Source: Cricetomys ansorgei
Lineage: Eukaryota > Chordata > Mammalia > Rodentia > Nesomyidae
Assembly (NCBI GenBank): GCA_026225945.1
Contig: JAMJFZ010000863.1
Location: 62,001 to 126,000, forward strand
Direction of reading: 5' to 3'
Length of the DNA stretch: 64,000 nt
This document shows positions 34,160-44,540 of this stretch, piece after piece. The notes under the pieces are model-generated. The model was given only the letters and a program-made list of their open reading frames with translations. It was not told the origin of the DNA and did not search any database. The position numbers and the translations under genes are program-made. Each line of letters starts with the position of its first letter. The stretch's first letter is position 1.

Positions 34160-34515
34160 TGCCAGGACTGGGTTTGAATAGTAGGAGGAGGCAGAAGGGC
34201 TCTGAGACCCAACAGACTGGGTCCAAACATGGGCTGTGCCATTTACTTGTCCCTAGAGAAAGATGGGATGTATTCTTGAACCTCTCTAAAGTTTCCACTC
34301 CATTGGTGTGGGTTACAGATAGTAATGGGACCTCCTAAGACTGGGTGAGGCACAGTGGCTTCAAACACGAAAAGAAGGAAGGTCACCATCAGTGCTGGAA
34401 GATCAATTACCTCAGTCAGCCCTCTGAGCCTCGGCTTTCCTTATAAACTCTGGAAAATAGTAATTAGTTTGTAATGTTATTGTGAGAATTATACCCCAGG
34501 AGGAGATTAAAAGCC
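34160..34515 (+). mobile_element. MIR-like pieces, unit 1
   Basis: gactgggtccaaacatgggc, tgtgccatttacttgtccct and cttgaacctctctaaagttt (34160-34335), then a second MIR-like tail (34400-34515: cctctgagcctcggctttcc). Confidence 0.55.
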
Positions 34516-34789
34516 TGTGGAACAAAGGCTAGTTCACTAGACCTTTGCTTGCTTCAGGGAAGGAGGACCAAGATTTGAAGTAGTAAGGGGCAGGAAGAGG
34601 AAGGACAGCTTCCATTCATAGTTCAAAGGATGTATTGTTTTTTTTTAAGTGTGACATCGTATACAGGTAATTGAATATCTCTTTCTCTTTTTTCAAAATC
34701 AGGTTGAAAGAGATTTGAAGGCTGTTGGTAGCTACTGGATCCCAATGGCAGAAGAGAGAGGTAGGCACCAGCACCTGTGCTACGCCAGT

Positions 34790-35190
34790 ACCTGGGCCCG
34801 TAGCAAATTTGAGCTTGGCCCTTTTAAATGGCGGGTCCTGGCATAACAGACAAAAAGGGCACCAGAGCAGAATCCATTTCCTCTGTGAACAACAATGTTC
34901 ACCAATATTGGCTATTGGACCTTTACTGACCTTTACCCCTCCCTCTCTGATTAAGAACCTTTAGATAGGCTGATTGAAGTGTCTAGTAAACACAGACCAT
35001 GCTATTGGACCTCTGCCTTCTACACTGCCCTACTTTCACCATAAAAACCCAGTTCCCTCCACGATAAATGGACTCGCACCATGGAGACATTTCCCCAGAG
35101 TCTGAGTTCCTTTGGCTAATAACTCTGTCGCCACTCTGCACCCACGAAAACCCACAGAAGGTCTTATTAAATGTAAAGGAGCTTAAGGTT
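34790..35190 (+). mobile_element. Possible old LTR, unit 1
   Basis: tttcaccataaaaacccagt is a TATA-like signal followed by ccccagagtctgagttcctt and tggctaataactctgtcgcc, an R/U5-like order. No family match; tentative. Confidence 0.3.
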
Positions 35191-35944
35191 CCCTCATAAC
35201 ACAATATTTACGAAAACCTTAGATCTCTGATCCTCAGGCCATTCCAGCCAGGGTCAGACAAGCTCTCAGAAATCCTGTCCCACTCCCAGTTAGTCTCATG
35301 ACCATGACTCATTCAGGAACAAGAACAGACTCAAGCCTTGAATTTTTCATGGTGTGACACTCTGTCTTGATAACTGGGTTTAAGGAATGCTTCCGGCAAC
35401 TTCACCACCAAGTCCGTCTGCAGTTCTGCACGGTCCCTGTCTTATCAGAAGCCACCCGTGAGTCACAAGCATGCTGAGGTGGAGAGAAGAGTGATGGCTT
35501 CCTTGGAAATACTTCTCTGGGCCTTTCTCCACTCCGCTGAATCTCTGGTTTGCTTGGAACACCCTAATAGCAGGTAAGGAGGTAAGATGGAGAATCACAG
35601 CCTAGCAGCGGGGATGTGTAGCCTAGCATGCCTGGATGCTAACCACAGAAGGGCAGACAGCACTACCAGGAAGGCAGTTCACTCCCAGGAAGCCAAGCTA
35701 CCAGCAAGAGGAAGGAACTTAACCTGTGGAATGCCTCCCACTGCCAGGCAGCTCCTTTTTATTGTCATTTGAATACATTTACTGGAGAACTCCATGGCAA
35801 AGCAGTGGCTTTAATGAAAGCCTGCTCACAGCAAGCTGCCTGCATTCGAATCCCAGGGCACCAGCAGTGTCGCCTCACTATTCTACCTTGCTCTCCTTTA
35901 ATCTTCTTTTACTCATAAAATGAAGACTTAAAACATGACTATTC
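35191..35944. other. Unassigned part of unit 1
   Basis: Frames at 35380-35598 (minus) and 35587-35772 (plus) are kept in both units, but the units are only slightly diverged here, so retention is uninformative. No splice-site support. Confidence 0.4.
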
Positions 35945-36240
35945 AGGCCAGGAAGATGACTCCATGGGTGAAGTCTTAGTAGTATAAGCCTGATGTTCTG
36001 AGTTTGATCCCCCAAACCTACAAAAAGCTAGATACAGTGGCATCCATCAGTAATCCCAGCACTCTTAGAGGGCCACAGAAAGGAGTCTCCTAGAACCTCT
36101 GGGGCAAGCTGCTCTAGAGTACACAGCACAGTAGCAGAAACAAGCGAGGCCTGCCATAACAAAGTGGGAAGGGAGAACCAAGGCCTGAAAGTCTCCTCTG
36201 ACATCTACACACATGCACACTAATTAATTTAAAAGTACAT
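35945..36240 (+). mobile_element. B4-type composite SINE, unit 1
   Basis: tRNA-like head (ggccaggaagatgactccat, tctgagtttgatcccccaaa) joined to a B1-like part (agtggcatccatcagtaatc, ccagcactcttagagggcc), then cctctgacatctacacacat. Confidence 0.7.
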
Positions 36241-36309
36241 TTGTGTACATATCTATTTATTTACTTGTTCCTATATATGTACTGTTTAGCTGGCACACAG
36301 CACTACATA

Positions 36310-36450
36310 TATGTTACAATTCCATTTCTTAGGGGAGAAAAATGAGCGAGAGGCAAGTTGACTTGCCAGAAGCCGCACAGACAAGACGCAGCAGGGCCAG
36401 GATACCCACAACCTTTACATCTCAGAGCAGCCCTATGAGGAGAGCAGCAT
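36310..36450 (+). mobile_element. MIR element, unit 1
   Basis: attccatttcttaggggaga, gacttgccagaagccgcaca and gcagggccaggatacccaca. Confidence 0.55.
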
Positions 36451-36604
36451 CCTAGCATCTTCCTGTATTACTGCCTGCCAGCCTGGTAACTTACTCCTGC
36501 CTCAAGCTGCCAGATGGAAGAGCTGATGCTTAGACCCACACTTGGTGAAAGCCCTTGTCTATCTCAGAAACCAGTTTCACAAAGTTTAGCTTGAACTGGA
36601 GTTA

Positions 36605-36685
36605 CGTCAGGGCTTAGCAAACGACAGATCTCTGGGCTCCATCCCCAGAGTTTCTGATTTGGTGACTCTAAAGCAGTGTGGAATA
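36605..36685 (+). mobile_element. MER5A-type hAT fragment, unit 1
   Basis: acagatctctgggctccatc, cccagagtttctgatttggt. Confidence 0.6.
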
Positions 36686-36847
36686 TTTGACCCTCTACAG
36701 GGGATCTGGAGGCTGGTTAGGAGAAGCTCCTTCACCAGTATGTAGCTGTAGGCAGAACAGGTGTTAGGGGAAGGAATTAGGCCTGAGATTGTCAATCAAA
36801 GTTCTGCTACTCAGGCAAAGTGCTGGGATTAATTATCTTGTATTTTA

Positions 36848-36880
<33 letters not shown>
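36848..36880. repeat. (TG)n microsatellite, unit 1
   Basis: About 16 units; equivalent at 55132-55163. Confidence 0.95.
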
Positions 36881-36883
<3 letters not shown>

Positions 36884-37654
36884 ATACATGTACATGCAGG
36901 TGCTCAGCCCAGCTTTCCATGGGTGCTCAGGATCTAACATGAGATCGTCCTGTTTATTCAGTAAGCACTTTACTCACTGAGCTACCTGCTCAGCCCCTAA
37001 TTTATATTGTTACCATCCTTTCATATTTATGATCATTTGATTCCAATAACCATGGTCTCCATTTAATGTGTTTTTAAAAAAAAAAAGGGCACACTGTTAG
37101 AAGCCAGAAGCAAATGACTGACGTGCTCTGTTCTCTTCTTGTCCTGGAAAACAGTATCTGCTGGTACAGACTGAGCTGGTTCCAGCTGTGTCTTCCCAGG
37201 AACTAGCATATTTCAGGCCCCAGCAGGATGAGGTGATTTCTTGTGAGAGGAACTTGGGGCTGATTAGCATAATCCCAAAGGTCTCCTGGTTACAGAAACA
37301 CATCTACCCACTGGACTGTCCATTTGAAAGTCTCTTTGAGGTGATTTGAGGCACTCTCTGGGAAGGATGGATGCATTGGAAGGGTTAATTTCCACTCCAC
37401 ACAGGTTTATCATACCCCTGTTTAAGGAGAAGCCTTGAATTTGATCCCAGAAATGGAAGAAAACAAAAGTACTACATAATTAAATCTCAGCAGAGTAGCT
37501 GGTTAGAACTCAGAATATCTAAAGAATTTCCGTAAAGAGAGAAGAAAAAAGACAAACTACCAAATAAAAGAGTGGAATAGGAATGCTTTCCAGAGGTCCA
37601 TATGAGTAGCCAATATTAGTGAAAGGATACTCAGATTTGCTATTTATCAAAGAA

Positions 37655-37842
37655 TTTTTTAAAAGATTTGTTCATTTTATGTATATGAGTGCTTTATCTG
37701 CATGTACACCTGTACACCAGAAGAGGGCATCAGACCCCTTATAGATGCTTGTAAGTCACCACATGATTACTGGGAATTGAACTCAGGACCTCTGGAAGAG
37801 GAGCTAGTGTTCCTAACTGCTGAGACATCTCTCTGGCCCCAG
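37655..37842 (-). mobile_element. B2/B3 SINE, unit 1
   Basis: aaaagatttgttcattttat, gtacaccagaagagggcatc, tactgggaattgaactcagg and ctgagacatctctctggccc. Confidence 0.85.
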
Positions 37843-38049
37843 GAATTTTCTTTTTAAAAGGACAGATGACCATGGTGATCATGGTTGTCATGATGTGCTT
37901 GCCTTTGGGAAGCATGCCTATCAACAACATTTGGGAGGTGGAAGTAGGAAGCGGGCAGCCTGAGATATATGATATGCTGTCTTATAAAACACAAAGCAAT
38001 AAAAAGGGCCGGCAGCATCAATATACACACCAAGTGGGCAAGCATTAAA

Positions 38050-38112
38050 AAGTCTAACACCATCAGAATGCATTATGTACTTGCATGAAATTGTCAAAGA
38101 ATAAACAAATTA
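38050..38112 (+). mobile_element. Possible L1 3' terminus, unit 1
   Basis: cagaatgcattatgtacttg then catgaaattgtcaaagaata before an A-rich tract resembles the L1 3' end seen at 13030-13455. Confidence 0.35.
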
Positions 38113-38240
38113 TCTTATTTTAAACAAGAAAAAAAAAAAAAAGAAAGAAAGCTTAGCAGTACATGCAAAGGAATCAAGAATCTCACTCTCCACTGGCAGA
38201 AATGAACTAGCAGAGGTCAACCTGGTAAGATCCTTTACAA

Positions 38241-38442
38241 CAGTGGTTCTCAACCTGTGGGTCATGACCGTTTCATGGGGTCACCTAAGACCATCTGCAT
38301 ATCAGATATTTACATTACAATTCATAACAGTAGCAAAATTACAGTTATGAAATAGCAACGAAAATAACTTTATCATTGGGAGTCATCACAACACAAGGAA
38401 TCATATTAAAGGGTCACAGCATTAGGAAGGATGGAACCGCTG
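38241..38442 (+). mobile_element. URR1-type hAT non-autonomous element, unit 1
   Basis: The terminal inverted ends CAGTGGTTCTCAACCTG and the reversed GGAACCGCTG bound a body with ttacaattcataacagtagc and gaaatagcaacgaaaataac. Flanking 8-mers CTTTACAA (38233-38240) and CTTTAAGA (38443-38450) look like a mutated 8-bp target-site duplication, as expected for hAT. Confidence 0.9.
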
Positions 38443-38534
38443 CTTTAAGACCAAACAACAACAAAAGCATATAACCTTTTATCCACTGGTTGTTACAAGT
38501 ATTTAAATTGTAATTTCAGTTATAAATACTCAGA

Positions 38535-38712
38535 GTGCACATTTTTTAAAGATTTGTTTGTATTAAATGTATAAGAGGGGGTGGGGTGGGTATCTTACAG
38601 AGGCTGGAAGCTGGTATTGGGTCTCCTGGAACTAGAGTTACAGGCAGTCACGACATGGGTGCTGGGAACCTAACTCAAATTCTCTGGAAGAGCAGCATGC
38701 ACTAAAAGATGC
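38535..38712 (-). mobile_element. B2-type SINE, unit 1
   Basis: ttttttaaagatttgtttgt, catgggtgctgggaacctaa and ctctggaagagcagcatgca. Confidence 0.75.
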
Positions 38713-38989
38713 CAGGAGTTCCTAGAAGCTATGATCTTCTTTCTCACCTGACTTTTAGGGAGGGAGAGAGAGAGCAGGGTGCTGCTATAGAAGATCTGGC
38801 TGTCCCAGAAGATCAGCTGCCCCAAAGGAGACTCAAGCTATGGTCTTTTCCACAACTCACTAAACTTTTCAGTCCCATGATTACCCGTATTTGAGGTCTA
38901 AGATCTGTACAAATATTCATAAAAAAAATAATTATCCTTTTCGGAGCCTCTGTATACTAGGCAAACATTAATCAACACAGCTACAAGGT

Positions 38990-39130
38990 TCCATAAGAAT
39001 AAGCATCCCCATTTTGCAGGTGACAAATGGCTGAATTTTAGAAAGATTAAGAGCCACTGGCCAAGATCACAGTGATTAATTATATGCCACTCATTAGCAG
39101 CAGACTAAAAGTTTAGCCTGACTACCATCA
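38990..39130 (+). mobile_element. MIR element, unit 1
   Basis: catccccattttgcaggtga, caaatggctgaattttagaa, gccactggccaagatcacag, ending ttagcctgactacc. Confidence 0.7.
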
Positions 39131-39479
39131 GAGAATGTGGCTTGACGTGTTCAAGTGACAGTAACATCATTATGGGGGGAAAAAATTCTGCCACCCTTTA
39201 CAGAACCAGATAAAACTGGGCTATGGGTTTCTTTCATTGTGTTCATCTTATTTCTCCTTTCCATGAGTATGTGGAAACCTGTTTATTTTGTGCCAGGAGA
39301 AGTGGCAGAAAGGGCAGTCTACAGATAGTTAAGCCTATGTTAGCCATTTACCTGCTCTGAGGCCTCCTGCAAGTCATTCATTATCCTCATTTATCTTCTC
39401 AGGTAAAAAAAAAAAAAAATGCAGGGATTAATTAACATCTTCCACCCTTCCTCCCAGGCCTGTTTTTAAGATGTGACCA

Positions 39480-39609
39480 AGGCTGGGCTGCAAGCTGGCA
39501 AGCGCCTTCAATCCCAGCACTCAGGAGGGAGAGGTAGTCGGATATCTGTGAGTTCTGGTCTAGAGAGCTCCAGGCCAGCCAAAATTACATAGTAAAAAAA
39601 AAAAAAAAA

Positions 39610-39656
<47 letters not shown>

Positions 39657-39657
39657 A
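39480..39657 (+). mobile_element. B1 SINE with long (TAAA)n tail, unit 1
   Basis: ggctgggctgcaagctggca, tcaatcccagcactcaggag, ctccaggccagccaaaatta, then poly(A) and about 12 AAAT units (39610-39657). The tail is clearly shorter in unit 2 (57870-57898). Confidence 0.85.
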
Positions 39658-39944
39658 ATTAAAAAGGAATAAAAATCTCAGCAAGCTCTTGTTTGAACTA
39701 ATCTATTAAGTATTATTTAATAGACAATATCATCACAATAATCTTGTTCCCAGGATGTTTAGGGGAGAAGAAGAGAAATAAACAGTAGAGAAATATATAG
39801 GGATGCTAAAATCACACATGAGAAATGGTGCCTGAGAAGCTCTGGGTAGACCATAGGGTAAGGACGAGGAAGAGGAGCAAGGGCAGAGGACAACCTGGGT
39901 GAACCACTGGCTTTATTTACTTGTTTATTTCGTCTTACTTCAAC

Positions 39945-40020
39945 TTTCCCCAGACAGGATCTCACTATATAGCCCTGGGCCGGGCTGCCCTCACAGAGAT
40001 CCCCCTGCCTCTGACTCCTA
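39945..40020 (-). mobile_element. B1 fragment, unit 1
   Basis: gacaggatctcactatatag, ccctgggccgggctgccctc, ccctgcctctgactcc. Confidence 0.6.
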
Positions 40021-40541
40021 GAGAAAACAGCTGATCCTAGCCCTCTTGGGTGTCAGCAGATCCTGGTAGCAGTAGGAAGGGAATTTTATGGGGACATTAA
40101 TTAAAGTAGGGACACAGACTGTGGAAGCCAGTGGTCTCTTTACCACCCACAAAGGCTCATATCTACAGCAAGGTGAGGGCTTAGCCACTGCTGGCTGAGA
40201 AGCTATGACCCATAGACCATGCCGTCTCCTACTCAGAAGCCTTCCTTCTCACTGAGATAAAATGTCGACTCTTCTTCCCAGGCTTCGATCCTTGCCTGCA
40301 ACTCTCATTTTCCCCTTGCAGAGTTTCTGGGAGCCCCGCAGCTGTTTTCCCTGCCCCTTTCTCAGCAGCTTGCTGAAGTAACTCAACAGGTTTGGCACTC
40401 CTTTTTGGTTCTGCCTCAGACTTGGCACACCTGCCTCTTCCTTTTCCAGCCCAGTTCCCCGGCGATAGCTGGCTTTAGGAGTGTAATGTTGGTCTCCCAT
40501 GCAAGCCATTGCTCATCTTGTTCCCTTAGGGTCCCGGCAGC

Positions 40542-40560
40542 GGGCGGGGCTGGATAAAAG
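40542..40560 (+). promoter_or_regulatory. GC box plus TATA-like motif, unit 1
   Basis: GGGCGGGGC (Sp1-type, 40542-40550) directly followed by TGGATAAAAG. Identical in unit 2. It lies about 200 bp before the CpG island in plus orientation. The close spacing (TATA-like only about 4 bp from the GC box) is unusual and start-site use is not shown. Confidence 0.4.
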
Positions 40561-40739
40561 ATGAATGGAATTAATCGAGTCCAAGATGAGTGGGTGTGAG
40601 TAGAGGCCCTGATGAGGACAGGATGGCCTGTGCCTGGAAAGCAGTTCCCTGTGGCAGTGCTTGGGGTCACCTGGAGGCTCCGAGCACGGGCACTGCAGGA
40701 GCTGGGCCAGATGTGGGTTTAAGAGGAGAGCCAACCTGA

Positions 40740-41430
40740 AAGGGGTTCTGTCTCCTGTAACCCACACCACCCCGCCCCCAGTGCTGAGCTAAGCCTGCAG
40801 AGGGGACAAGGGGGCGGGGAGCGCCCTGGGACCCGTTCCGGTGCTTCGGAAGCCTGGGGTCTTCGGGACCGGCCTCTGCGGGGCGCCCCGGACCCAGCCG
40901 CCCAGGTGCTCCTAGAGCGCATGCTCACCCCGCTTTGCACGGAGAGCCGAGCCGATCCTCCACAGCCGGCCGGCGCGCCACCGCTGCAGCAAGGACAGCA
41001 GCCTCCAGCTCTCGGTGCCTCCGGCCTCGGTCGCGCCCATCGGTGCGCCCGCCACTTCCCGCCGCCGCCTGGGCCCAGGGTGGCCGCCGAGGTCGCCGCG
41101 CGTCTGCCTGTGCCCGGCCGCCCGGGGGCCGCAGCCACGGGGGAGGAGCCTGCGGCGGGCGGTGCAGCCCGCGGGAGGTGGCCGGACCCGCGGGATCCCG
41201 ACCACCGACAGGAGTGCGCGGCCACGAACGCGCGCCTTAGCCGCAGAGAAGTCTGTGCGCCGCGGGCAGCGGCCGGCTGTCACAGGCTAACGGCGGGAGC
41301 CCTGAGAGAGCCTCAGTCCTCCCTACCCTACCGAGTGCCTCATGAAGCTCCCTGGAGTGGGTCTTCTGCCCAGAGACAGCACTGCGCCGAAAGGACAGTT
41401 TCCAAGTCCTGGGCGCTAACTGCCTCGCTG
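40740..41430. promoter_or_regulatory. CpG island, unit 1
   Basis: About 700 bp of very GC-rich sequence with dense CpG (gccgccgaggtcgccgcgcg, ggcgcgccaccg) in otherwise CpG-poor DNA. This is the hallmark of an unmethylated promoter. Long frames on both strands (181 aa plus, 168 aa minus) mostly reflect GC bias. A minus-strand ATG-to-donor segment lies at 40929-41040. Confidence 0.85.
40929..41040 (-). CDS. Candidate first coding exon in the CpG island, unit 1 (gene unknown)
   Basis: Minus-strand ATG at 41040 opens a 112-nt frame (start MGATEAGGTESWRLL, end LRAKR) ending at a donor-like G|GTGAGC after 40929, phase 1. It is a hypothesis: position in a CpG island, an ATG with +4 G, and the donor support it. 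The -3 base is C, so initiation context is only moderate. The phase equals that at the end of the candidate exon 59726-59860. Against it: all four differences from unit 2 change the amino acid. I do not recognise the protein. Confidence 0.3.
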
Positions 41431-41491
41431 AATCAACATGTTAGCGAATAAGCATACATTTCTTTGTATGCCCGCCAAATTATAAAGTTAC

Positions 41492-41527
41492 CTTTTTTGC
41501 ACTCATGAATATCAGACAAGCGCTTCA
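41492..41527 (-). pseudogene. Last 36 bp of a candidate exon, cut by the duplication junction
   Basis: Matches 59726-59761 base for base in the exon and keeps the AAAAAAG|GTAAC donor. The 5' 99 bp and the splice acceptor are absent because the junction switches to unit-2 start sequence (tctgtttgtg). It cannot be spliced as an internal exon. Confidence 0.6.
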
Positions 41528-42924
41528 TCTGTTTGTGTTTAACTATGTAGCCAAGCAGACTTGAACTCACCATGCTGCTGCTCAGGTGGTGCAGGTGTGC
41601 ACCCTCACGCAAGCCAACAGTACACTAAACTGCACACTAATTACTTAACAAATACTCCTGGGATAGCTCACATGTGCTAGGTTCCACACAAAACAACAGG
41701 GATGTGATTGTGTTGACACAGAGTGACCTCAGCGCCTGTGAAGTCTGACACTGACAAGAGCCCCTTTCAGTCTCATAGGAACTGGGGAAGACTGCATTCA
41801 CCATTCACCAGTTCATTGCCTGTACCCGCAGCTGCCTTCCTCACACTCCCTTGGAGATACTAGGGAAACAAAAGCAAGGAGCTACAATCCCGGAGCCAGA
41901 GATAAAGTCCACCATCCTCCTTCTGTCTCTTCCGGTCTCGTGACACATTAACATGGTCCTTCCCTGACAGCCCAGCCTGAGTCTCTCACTAGGCATATCT
42001 CAACACGGTGCATTTTACGGTATCTGAAGTCTTACTTGTTTTAAGGTACAAAAATATTTTATTCATAAAATTTCAAGTTTAATTCTTATTCTGTCACCTA
42101 ATTCTTCTTTTTTTTTTCTTCCCAGTGCTGAATCGAATGTAGACCTTGTCCATGCTGGAGAAGGGCTTGGCTCAGACACAGGACACAATCTTACTAATAT
42201 GCAAAAAGCATCTCCACACAGCTCTAAAACTCAGACAAACCCAGTGTGACAAGTTCTATCATAAACCTACTCTTCCCATTTTTACAGAATGCGGACCGGC
42301 TGAGTCAGTGGTCAGACAGGAAACAGAAACTCAGTTTCCTCACTTCTGTGCCAGTGAACGGCTCCTCTACCTCTTGCTTCCTCTCTTTAAAGATCAAAAA
42401 GAAGCCTCTCCTCCACTGAAATGAGCAAAAAGAAAGAGGGAAGGGACAGGAGAGGAGGGAGGGAGGGAGGGAGGAAAGCAGGCCCGTCTGTATCATTTAC
42501 CGGGAGTTTGAATTATCTCACACAGCATCCTGGTAAACTTCAGAGATTCAGTATCGGTTTATAAATCTCATTTTCGTAAGTGAAGACCTAGTAATCAAGA
42601 TGAGACACCTGTCAGTCTAACTGTAATTTTAAGGTCACTAAAAATGTAGAAAATGGGAAGCAGAGTTAAGAGAAGACTATGATCACAAATAGGTAAGGGC
42701 GCATGCGCACAGAGACAGGCCTCGGGCACTTCTGCAGCAATTACCTCCAAGGACCCGGATTGCCAATAGTTCTGCAGGTTTTGCAGGTTCCTGGATATTT
42801 TTAAATCCCTTTGGGAAGCATCTGTGCTTTTTACCTACTCACTAGCAGGTACTGTCCTTGGTGTTTTCGATGTACTATTTCTAATTTTAGAACTAAGTAT
42901 TACTATTTCCTTTTCAAAGCAAGG

Positions 42925-43155
42925 AGACTGGGGCCACAGCGAGATGGCTCAATGGACCAAAGCTCTAACCCTAACCCTAACCCTAATCTTGAGCCGGATC
43001 CCCTGGGGCCTACTAATTAGAGCACATGTGCGCGCACACACGTTGTTCTCTGACCTTCATACACTTGACACGGCATGCAGGTACCCACATACATGCACCC
43101 AAACACAAACTTGATACATAAAAACACTTGTGAAATTGTTTTTAAAATAAATAAA
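42925..43155 (+). mobile_element. RSINE1-like SINE interrupted by telomeric repeats, unit 2
   Basis: Counterpart of 23680-23885, with an extra gcaggtacccacatacatg near 43077-43095 that unit 1 lacks. Confidence 0.6.
42965..42987 (-). repeat. Interstitial telomeric repeat (CCCTAA), unit 2
   Basis: Three full CCCTAA units plus a partial one; the last is mutated (CCCTAATCTT). Present in both units, so it predates the duplication. Confidence 0.95.
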
Positions 43156-43219
43156 TGAAAGAAACTGCCAAGTGTGGTGGGATTACTTCTACTAAGTCCT
43201 TCTCCTGATGGTTCAGCAC

Positions 43220-43220
<1 letters not shown>

Positions 43221-43263
<43 letters not shown>
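43221..43263. repeat. (TAA)n microsatellite, unit 2
   Basis: About 14 units. Confidence 0.95.
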
Positions 43264-43363
43264 CCTAGCATTCAGGAGAATTGCCACAAGTGGAAGGCCA
43301 GTCTGAGTTACTTAGTAAGACCCTCTCTTCCTCCCTCCTTCTCTTTTTCTTCTCTCTCACACG

Positions 43364-43391
43364 TGTGCACACACACACACACACACACACA
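43364..43391. repeat. (CA)n microsatellite, unit 2 only
   Basis: About 13 CA units where unit 1 has a CT run followed by a single cacacgcac. Confidence 0.9.
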
Positions 43392-43794
43392 GACAGGGGA
43401 GGGGAGAAAGAGGAGGGAAGGTGGGGGAAGAGAAATGAGGCTCCAGGAAAGTAAGGGACCCCTCCACTTGTGGTTTTCTCCCTGTCTGTTTCCCTCCCTT
43501 CTTTTCTTCTCCTCTTTCCCATCCCACATCTGAAAGCGGGTACTAAGAGCCCAAGACTTGTTCAGCTTTTACACAGCAGTTAAAAATGTAGAAGGCCTTG
43601 AGAGTAAGTAAGTCATGGCCTGACCTGGAGTCAGGACATCTGGCCTGGAGAGGTTACCACTACAAGAAAGAAGAGGAGCCTGAACCAGGCTGACAGTGGA
43701 GTAATAACACGGGAAACCCAAATCTAGCTTGATGGACACCAGCTCCAAGTTGAGGGTGTGTGCGTGTGCATGTATGAGCAGTAGATATGTGCTG

Positions 43795-44110
43795 TCTTTT
43801 GGCTATTAAACCTCACCCAAAGACTAACATGCTAAAAGCCTGGAGAGGCTGTGGAACCATAGGGAAGAAGACTCAGTGGAAGTAAGTTTGGCAATGGAGA
43901 CATCCCTCCCAACTCCATGGATGCCAGAGGTTAGTAGACTTTACCCACAGCGTGTGCCATCATGATATATTGTGTGCTAACAAAGCCCCAGAGTAATAAG
44001 GCCAGTGACAAGAACTGAAATCTACAGCTGTGGCCGAAATAGCCTTTCCTCCCATAAGGCGGTTTTCCTCAGGTGTCTTGTCACAGTGACAGGAAGTTAA
44101 CAGTCTGTGA
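43795..44110 (+). mobile_element. MaLR LTR, unit 2
   Basis: Counterpart of 24530-24845. Confidence 0.6.
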
Positions 44111-44170
44111 CATATGGGCATGCACATACATGTGTGCATAGACACATAACTGCATATTTTAGAATCTTGA

Positions 44171-44196
44171 TGTTAATATCAATATTGATATTAACA
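44171..44196. repeat. Perfect 26-bp palindrome, unit 2
   Basis: Identical to 24907-24932. Confidence 0.95.
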
Positions 44197-44391
44197 ATGC
44201 TGATTGCTAAGATTTCAGTAATTATTAATATTTTGGTTAATTTTTAAATATTTGTATTTTAATTTTAAAGTCTGGGTTCCCCAGCCAAAGATCCTATCCC
44301 TGTATCCTCAGTAGGCCACATCTCACTAGGGAGGAGGTGAGAGAGCTGTCATTGTCTCTCTTCCCTTACCCTACTTTCAGGAGGGTTGTTG

Positions 44392-44540
44392 TTCATTTTT
44401 AAGACAGGGTCTCTCTATGTAGCCCTGGCTGTCCTGGAACTTGCTCTCTAGAACAGGCTGGCCTCAAACTCACAGATCCACCTGCCTCTGTCTCTTGAGT
44501 GCTGGGATCAAAGGCGTGCACCACCAAGCCTGGCTTTTTA
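44392..44540 (-). mobile_element. B1 SINE, unit 2
   Basis: Counterpart of 25128-25275. Confidence 0.9.

Larger units (their letters stand above)
22267..41523 (+). repeat. Tandem segmental duplication, unit 1 (about 19.26 kb)
   Basis: Collinear with 41524-59761 in the same orientation. Shared landmarks, in order: a 3-4-unit CCCTAA tract, (TAA)n, a 26-bp palindrome, three B1s, a GC-rich block, L2, B3, a MaLR cut by a SINE, B4, MER5A, URR1, MIR, (TAAA)n, a CpG island. The left edge is TTCA at 22267, directly after the GTG tract. The right end falls inside a candidate exon. It carries a private 1735-bp block (27781-29515) and a private 205-bp block (29881-30085). Confidence 0.97.

Noticed and set aside
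40249..40509. 86-aa minus frame retained in both units (58489-58749)
   Set aside because: About ten differences between units change the amino acid and few or none are silent, so there is no sign of protein constraint.
40719..41451. Long overlapping frames on both strands of the CpG island (168-181 aa)
   Set aside because: They reflect high GC content (few stops) and alter frame or length between units through indels. Only the short ATG-to-donor segment on the minus strand was kept, as a low-confidence hypothesis.
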